Source: Oligoflexaceae bacterium
GTDB lineage: Bacteria > Bdellovibrionota_B > Oligoflexia > Oligoflexales > Oligoflexaceae
Assembly (NCBI GenBank): GCA_947474445.1
Contig: CANJJY010000133.1
Coordinates: 1-10,367, forward strand
Length of the DNA stretch: 10,367 nucleotides
Direction of reading: 5' to 3'
The position numbers were made by a program, and so were the translations under genes. Shown here piece after piece: positions 6,652-10,367 of this stretch. Under the pieces are notes generated by a model. It was not told the origin of the DNA. It saw only the letters and a program-made list of their open reading frames with translations, and did no database searches. The stretch's first letter is position 1; each line of letters opens with the position of its first letter.

Positions 6652-6691
6652 TGGAACTCTTCAATCTTGGACAAATCGGCTCCCCCCGCCT

Positions 6692-7189
6692 TCAACCGAC
6701 CCCGACTTTGAGCCGAAACGCGGCCACATGGGAGATGACCTCATAGTGGGTTTGAAAGGTCCCTAAGAGATACCCCAAGGCCAGTCCATAGATCACGTGC
6801 GTGCCGATATAACTCAAGGCTATGGTGAAACCGATATTGCGATACGCGGGATTCGGATGGTGTTCCGCAATTTCAATCACCAGCATGATGCTGACGACGA
6901 GGCCGTGGATAAAACCGGTGATGGCGCCCACCAAGAGGAAAATGCCGAAAGTTAAATGATCCAAGTAACTCCAGACGAAAGCGTAGGCTAAAGCAAACAA
7001 GGCCCCAAAAGTCAATTGCACCAACCAACCCACACTGAGGGCCCGCTTTGGTTCATGCGTAAATAGGGTTCCTACTGAAGTGATCATGTCCGCGCGATGC
7101 AGGCCCAGATACTGCAGAAAAAAGCCAACAAGGCCCATCAGCAAAGCGGCGAGCAAACCCGACGTCAGGATCGTGAGTAAAGTCATCAT
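6692..7189 (-). CDS. Four-helix integral membrane protein, unknown function
   Basis: The 165-residue protein is hydrophobic with four likely membrane helices at about 5-29, 53-74, 80-106 and 119-144. Conserved-looking features are GFIHGLVVSIMLV (92-104) and SYIGTHVIYGLALGYLLG (126-143), each with a His inside a helix, plus the loop EIAEHHPNP (106-114). The H-x-x-Y-G-x-x-x-G pattern recalls small DUF-type membrane proteins of the DUF6789/DUF1440 kind, but the family was not recognised with certainty. The first of two adjacent ATGs is used, as AAGGA lies 8 nt before it. It is divergent from the large plus-strand gene across 302 bp, and 168 nt separate it from era, which has its own promoter, so it is probably monocistronic. 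The protein may bind a metal or a lipid-soluble ligand through the helix His residues, but that is speculation. Confidence 0.75.
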   Translation of the reverse strand: MMTLLTILTSGLLAALLMGLVGFFLQYLGLHRADMITSVGTLFTHEPKRALSVGWLVQLTFGALFALAYAFVWSYLDHLTFGIFLLVGAITGFIHGLVVSIMLVIEIAEHHPNPAYRNIGFTIALSYIGTHVIYGLALGYLLGTFQTHYEVISHVAAFRLKVGVG

Positions 7190-7356
7190 AATTTCTTTCC
7201 TTCTTACGTTACAGTATCCCTATGTTCCCCAAATCTTCGAAGAATCTCTTCACTCGGGCGAGCTTATGCGAATTCGGCTTCCCTGACCTCGGGGAATAGT
7301 ATTTACGGCAGAAACGAAACGAATCGATGATCCTCTGCTTCTGCGCTCGCCGAGCC

Positions 7357-7389
7357 TCACACGCGCAGCAGCGCTTCGATCGTAGTCAT
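7357..7389 (-). other. 10-codon minus-strand ORF with good ribosome site
   Basis: ATG at 7389 is preceded by AAGGA with a 5-nt spacing and opens a frame encoding MTTIEALLRV followed by TGA. It lies 168 nt upstream of the four-helix membrane protein gene on the same strand. It could be a leader peptide, the decayed start of a lost gene, or chance; nothing downstream continues the frame. Confidence 0.2.
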
Positions 7390-7429
7390 GATGTTCCTTC
7401 GGTTCTGACCAGTATGCGCCGCGCTGGAC

Positions 7430-7458
7430 TTGCTTCGCGTGGAATAAGCCGCTACATT
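7430..7458 (+). promoter_or_regulatory. Possible promoter of the Gcr-like gene
   Basis: TTGCTT (7430-7435, 3 of 6) and TACATT (7453-7458, 4 of 6) are spaced by 17 nt and end 33 nt before the ATG, which itself has GAGAGG 7 nt upstream. The boxes are modest, so this is a candidate only. Confidence 0.35.
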
Positions 7459-7491
7459 ATGTTGGAGCATTTGCGCTAGAGAGGTCACCGC

Positions 7492-9606
7492 ATGGCATTA
7501 CTTTGGGTCGGCAAGCTTCGCCAGCTTTTCTTGTCTTCAACGACCAAACACGACCTCGCGTACCTGCTGGCCCAGGCCAAACCTCAGCGTCCCCTGGCGG
7601 ACCGACTCGATTGGATCGAAAACCTCAGCACCTGGCTGCGCGCACCCTTGACCCTCAACGAGCGGAGCTCGCGCACGGAATTAAGCTCTCCCGTCCGCAT
7701 CAAGTTCGTGCTTCAGCTGCTTGAGAGGCAAACGGAATGGCAAAAATCCTTTGCTGATCTGGGCGCCAGCCTGTTTCGCGATTTGCGCGGTTTGAGTCTA
7801 TTCGCCTATATGGGATTGCCTGAAGAAAAGGGGTTTGCTGATCAGCTGGCCGATGCCGTCGTCGAGCATTTCCTGCCGATGCCGCGCGCTGGCAATGATC
7901 TCAGCGAGCTCCTGCTCCGACTCTTTCCTGACGATCACGATGCGCATTGGATCGAACAGCTGAATCCTCAGGTGATCGAGGAGATTAAGCGTCTCATCGA
8001 AGGCGGCGTCGACTTCCCTGGATGGCTCGAGCTCTTTCAAGACCTCGTCGATGCTCTGCAGATTCTCGCCACGCAGATTGCAGCGGTCGGGACCTCGCCT
8101 TCCCTTTGGAGTCGGGTGGGTTCGCCGCGGCCCTCGCATCTTTCCTTTGTCCGCCTCCTCGAATCGGTCACAGTCCTCGTCATCAAAATGCGCGACAGCG
8201 GCACGGTTCTATCGTCCGACCTCCCGCTGATTCGGGCCATCCGCGATGAGATCGAGCACTGCGAAGCGAGTATGCACGAAGCCTTTGCCTACCTCGAGCG
8301 CAACGGGGTCAATATGGGTCTCGTGTTTCGACTGGAACACCAGCGGCTCATGCTGCGCCGCCTCCAACTCTTGACTGACTTCGTTCATGCGCAAGCGACC
8401 GACGCCCTTATTCTCGGCCTGCGTCACCTCCTCGCTGAATTGGTCCGCTCGCTGCACGCTCAGCACAATATCTCGGCGATCTTTCGCGAGAATCTGGTGC
8501 GTCTTGCCCTCCGTGTCGTCGAACACGCCGGCAGTTCAGGTGAGCATTACATCACGCGGACGCGCAGCGATTACTGGCACATGCTCCTCTCGGCCGCGGG
8601 AGGAGGCATCCTCACAGTGGGTACGACGGTGATCAAATCGATCGTCGGCCAACTCAAGGCACCAGCCTTTATTGAGGCTCTAGCTCATGCGAGCAACTAC
8701 GCCGGTAGCTTTCTCTTGATGCAGGCTTCGCACTTCACCCTAGCGACCAAACAACCCTCGATGACAGCTCCCGCGCTCGCCAAGAAGCTTTCGCAGGGTC
8801 AGGGGAGCAGCAAGGGTTTGGCGCTCGCCTATGAGATCAGACATATCGTTCGGTCTCAGCTCGCGGCCGCGATGGGCAACATCGGCTTAGCCGTGCCGAC
8901 CGCATTACTCGTGGCCTGGGGCATGCAGCGGAGTACAGGCCACGCGCTCTTCACCACGGAATATTCCCTCTATTCGGTTCACTCCCTGCACCCCTTTGCG
9001 ACGCTGACCGTATTCTACGCTGCCCTCACGGGCGTGCTGCTCTGGATCTCGAGTCTGATGGCGGGTTGGGTCGAGAACTGGATAGCCTTTCAAAAAATTC
9101 CTGCTCGCCTGGTCCGTCAGCGATCCCTCAAGCGCGTGTTTGGCAACCATGCCGGCACGCTTTGCGCTGAGTTTCTCAGCAAGAATATTTCGGGAATCGT
9201 CGGCAACATCTCCCTCGGCTTTTTTCTCGCCTTCGTGCCTTTTATCGGCAAAATAATGGGTCTGCCCTTGGAAGTGAGACACGTGACGCTCTCGTCGGCC
9301 CAGGTGGCCATCTCCGTGTTCTCGGCTTGGAATGACGTCACGCTGCCGATGATAGGGTGGGCCGTGCTCGGCATCGTCTATACGGGACTCTTGAACTTTG
9401 GCGTGAGTTTTTATCTCGCCCTCGCGGTCGCGACGCGCGCGCAAAGGGTCAGGCCGCAGGTGAAGCGCGCCGTACTCAGGCGGTTTTTGACTCTTCTGCG
9501 GGAACAACCCTTGAGCTTTATCTTTCCGACCAAACGCAGCGAAGAAGAGGGCTTGAACGAACTGATCGCCGCCTCTTCACCGCTGCAGAAAAAGCACAGT
9601 CTATAG
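7492..9606 (+). CDS. Gcr-family multi-pass membrane protein ('site-specific recombinase', PF10136)
   Basis: The 704-residue protein matches, from memory of the family, the proteins labelled site-specific recombinase Gcr (Pfam PF10136), best known from betaproteobacteria. The first 350 residues are soluble and helical; the rest holds about six membrane helices (near 364-386, 395-418, 457-477, 501-524, 562-590 and 621-646). The junction motif GEHYITRTRSDYWHML (350-365) and the SHFTLATKQPSMTAPALA stretch (413-430) are the parts I associate with the family; a basic tail follows the last helix. No tyrosine- or serine-recombinase catalytic motif is visible, and a polytopic membrane protein is an unlikely recombinase, so the historical name is probably misleading and the real function unknown. 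The ATG has GAGAGG 7 nt upstream. The gene is alone on its strand and its stop overlaps the stop of the convergent cardiolipin-synthase-like gene. Confidence 0.78.
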   Translation: MALLWVGKLRQLFLSSTTKHDLAYLLAQAKPQRPLADRLDWIENLSTWLRAPLTLNERSSRTELSSPVRIKFVLQLLERQTEWQKSFADLGASLFRDLRGLSLFAYMGLPEEKGFADQLADAVVEHFLPMPRAGNDLSELLLRLFPDDHDAHWIEQLNPQVIEEIKRLIEGGVDFPGWLELFQDLVDALQILATQIAAVGTSPSLWSRVGSPRPSHLSFVRLLESVTVLVIKMRDSGTVLSSDLPLIRAIRDEIEHCEASMHEAFAYLERNGVNMGLVFRLEHQRLMLRRLQLLTDFVHAQATDALILGLRHLLAELVRSLHAQHNISAIFRENLVRLALRVVEHAGSSGEHYITRTRSDYWHMLLSAAGGGILTVGTTVIKSIVGQLKAPAFIEALAHASNYAGSFLLMQASHFTLATKQPSMTAPALAKKLSQGQGSSKGLALAYEIRHIVRSQLAAAMGNIGLAVPTALLVAWGMQRSTGHALFTTEYSLYSVHSLHPFATLTVFYAALTGVLLWISSLMAGWVENWIAFQKIPARLVRQRSLKRVFGNHAGTLCAEFLSKNISGIVGNISLGFFLAFVPFIGKIMGLPLEVRHVTLSSAQVAISVFSAWNDVTLPMIGWAVLGIVYTGLLNFGVSFYLALAVATRAQRVRPQVKRAVLRRFLTLLREQPLSFIFPTKRSEEEGLNELIAASSPLQKKHSL

Positions 9607-10367
9607 GTAGGGCGTCATCAGACGCGCGACGCCATCTCTCAGGCGCGTGATCAGAGGTCGGCCCTGCAGTTCACCGAGGCTCAAGCGCCGTGCCCTCGCA
9701 CTGCGGGCGTCGATCAGTTGATCTAATTTACTGGCTAATCCACTGTCGTAGGCTTCGATATTGAATTCAAAATTGAGACGCAGCGAACGTTGATCCCAGT
9801 TGGTCGAGCCGACAGTCGACCAGATGCCATCGACCGTCATGAGCTTACTGTGATCGAAAGGAGCTGGCGAGAGCCATACGCGGCAGCCAAAGCTGATGAC
9901 TTGCCAAAGCTCAGCCCAGCAGGCCCACTGCACCATGCGAAGGTTGATGACCGCCGGGATCACGATATCGACCTCGATGCCGCGCGCAGCCGCGACGCCG
10001 AGAGCGGTCAGAAGCTGATTGTCGGGCACGAAGTAAGGGGTCACGATGCGGATTTTTTTCTTAGCGACGGCGATCGCGGCCTGCAGCGTCAAGGCCATGG
10101 CGTGAAGATTCTCATCGGGGCCATCGGCGATTCCACGGGCGATGACGGCTCCGCGCAGTTCGACCGCACGAAACCACAGGGGCCCCTGCAAGACTTCTCC
10201 GGTAGAAAACACCCAATCTTCAGCAAAAACTTCCTGCAGCTGACTGACGATAGGACCTTCGAGCCGGAAGTGAACATCGGCTGTCGGCATTTTAGAAGGC
10301 GCCTCGAGGAAGTGGTTCTGACGAAAGTTCATGCCGCCGGTAAAACCGATTTCGCCGTCGACGACCA
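9601..10367 (-). CDS. Cardiolipin synthase-like phospholipase D, 5' end outside window
   Basis: The frame enters from the right edge without a start; 254 residues are present. It opens with VVDGEIGFTGGMN, the end of the first HKD motif of bacterial cardiolipin synthases (its His and Lys lie just outside). Further landmarks are TPYFVPD, AAARGIEVDIVIP, and the complete second HKD motif HSKLMTVD (9852-9829; His, Lys and Asp all present) followed by GSTNWDQRSLRLNFE. Such enzymes join two phosphatidylglycerol molecules, or PG with another phospholipid, to make cardiolipin at the inner membrane through a phospho-His intermediate. The ATG at 10332 lies inside the motif and is not the start. The C terminus ends normally about 75 residues after the second HKD. 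It converges on the Gcr-like gene with a 6-bp overlap. Which Cls subtype it is cannot be told without the N terminus. Confidence 0.9.
   Translation of the reverse strand, partial: VVDGEIGFTGGMNFRQNHFLEAPSKMPTADVHFRLEGPIVSQLQEVFAEDWVFSTGEVLQGPLWFRAVELRGAVIARGIADGPDENLHAMALTLQAAIAVAKKKIRIVTPYFVPDNQLLTALGVAAARGIEVDIVIPAVINLRMVQWACWAELWQVISFGCRVWLSPAPFDHSKLMTVDGIWSTVGSTNWDQRSLRLNFEFNIEAYDSGLASKLDQLIDARSARARRLSLGELQGRPLITRLRDGVARLMTPYL

Larger units (their letters stand above)
7190..7491. other. 302-bp divergent intergenic region
   Basis: No convincing gene lies between the divergent membrane-protein genes. Contents seen: a promoter candidate for the plus-strand gene (7430-7458); a 10-bp palindrome TCTTCGAAGA (7234-7243) 45-54 bp upstream of the minus-strand gene that could be an operator; an inverted repeat TTCCC/GGGAA (7279-7283 and 7292-7296); and a 10-codon minus-strand frame with a good ribosome site (7357-7389). 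No clear promoter for the minus-strand gene was found. Confidence 0.5.

Noticed and set aside
6524..6664. N-terminal extension of Era by 47 residues
   Set aside because: The extension contains the predicted promoter -10 region and resembles no Era; the family N terminus starts at 6523.
7327..7480. A 50-codon plus-strand frame ending 12 bp before the Gcr-like gene
   Set aside because: No ribosome site, no recognisable protein feature, and it overlaps the predicted promoter.
8905..9507. A 200-codon minus-strand open frame inside the Gcr-like gene
   Set aside because: It is very rich in Arg, His and Glu with no domain, as expected from the reverse of a membrane-protein gene.
7492..9606. Mobile element signalled by a 'recombinase' gene
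   Set aside because: The protein is a polytopic membrane protein without integrase motifs, and no attachment sites, tRNA or terminal repeats flank it.

Overview
The window reads as an ordinary chromosomal stretch of a moderately GC-rich Gram-negative bacterium. It carries nine genes on the minus strand whose identity or outline is clear, one large plus-strand gene, and one cardiolipin-synthase-type gene cut by the right edge. Several predicted lipoproteins, a cardiolipin-synthase-like enzyme and the Cys-spaced style of two of the lipoproteins (G-x-W-x3-C with FxDxxC; C-V-x3-GG) recall deltaproteobacteria-like predators and the Oligoflexia/Bdellovibrionota. That placement comes from memory of protein style and is tentative. 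No tRNA, rRNA, insertion sequence, CRISPR array or phage gene was seen.

Layout from left to right. Positions 1-381 (minus) hold the N-terminal part of a Cys-rich lipoprotein that leaves the window. Positions 480-2498 (minus) are a three-gene operon, lemA followed by two TPM-domain genes, tightly packed (13-nt gap, then a 7-nt overlap) behind a promoter with a perfect TTGACA box. Positions 2592-4065 (minus) are a two-gene unit of unknown function: a lipoprotein and a membrane-anchored, helix-rich protein overlapping by 11 nt. Positions 4192-5523 (minus) encode a MurA-type enolpyruvyl transferase, and 5573-6523 (minus) the ribosome-assembly GTPase Era behind a good sigma70-like promoter. Positions 6692-7189 (minus) encode a small four-helix membrane protein. 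A 302-bp divergent intergenic region follows. Positions 7492-9606 (plus) encode a 704-residue membrane protein of the family called 'site-specific recombinase Gcr'. It meets head-on, with a 6-bp overlap, a cardiolipin-synthase-like phospholipase D gene (9601-10367, minus) whose 5' end lies outside.

Functionally most of the window concerns the envelope: peptidoglycan precursor synthesis (MurA), membrane lipid synthesis (Cls-like), LemA/TPM membrane proteins and lipoproteins, with Era as the one translation-related gene. The most notable point is the MurA homologue. Its catalytic-loop Cys is Asp (a known natural fosfomycin-insensitive state) and, more unusually, the otherwise near-invariant active-site Lys (Lys22 in E. 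coli) is Ser, with further changes in conserved motifs. It may be a divergent housekeeping MurA or a paralogue with altered chemistry. The window contains no obvious new multi-gene defence or mobile system.
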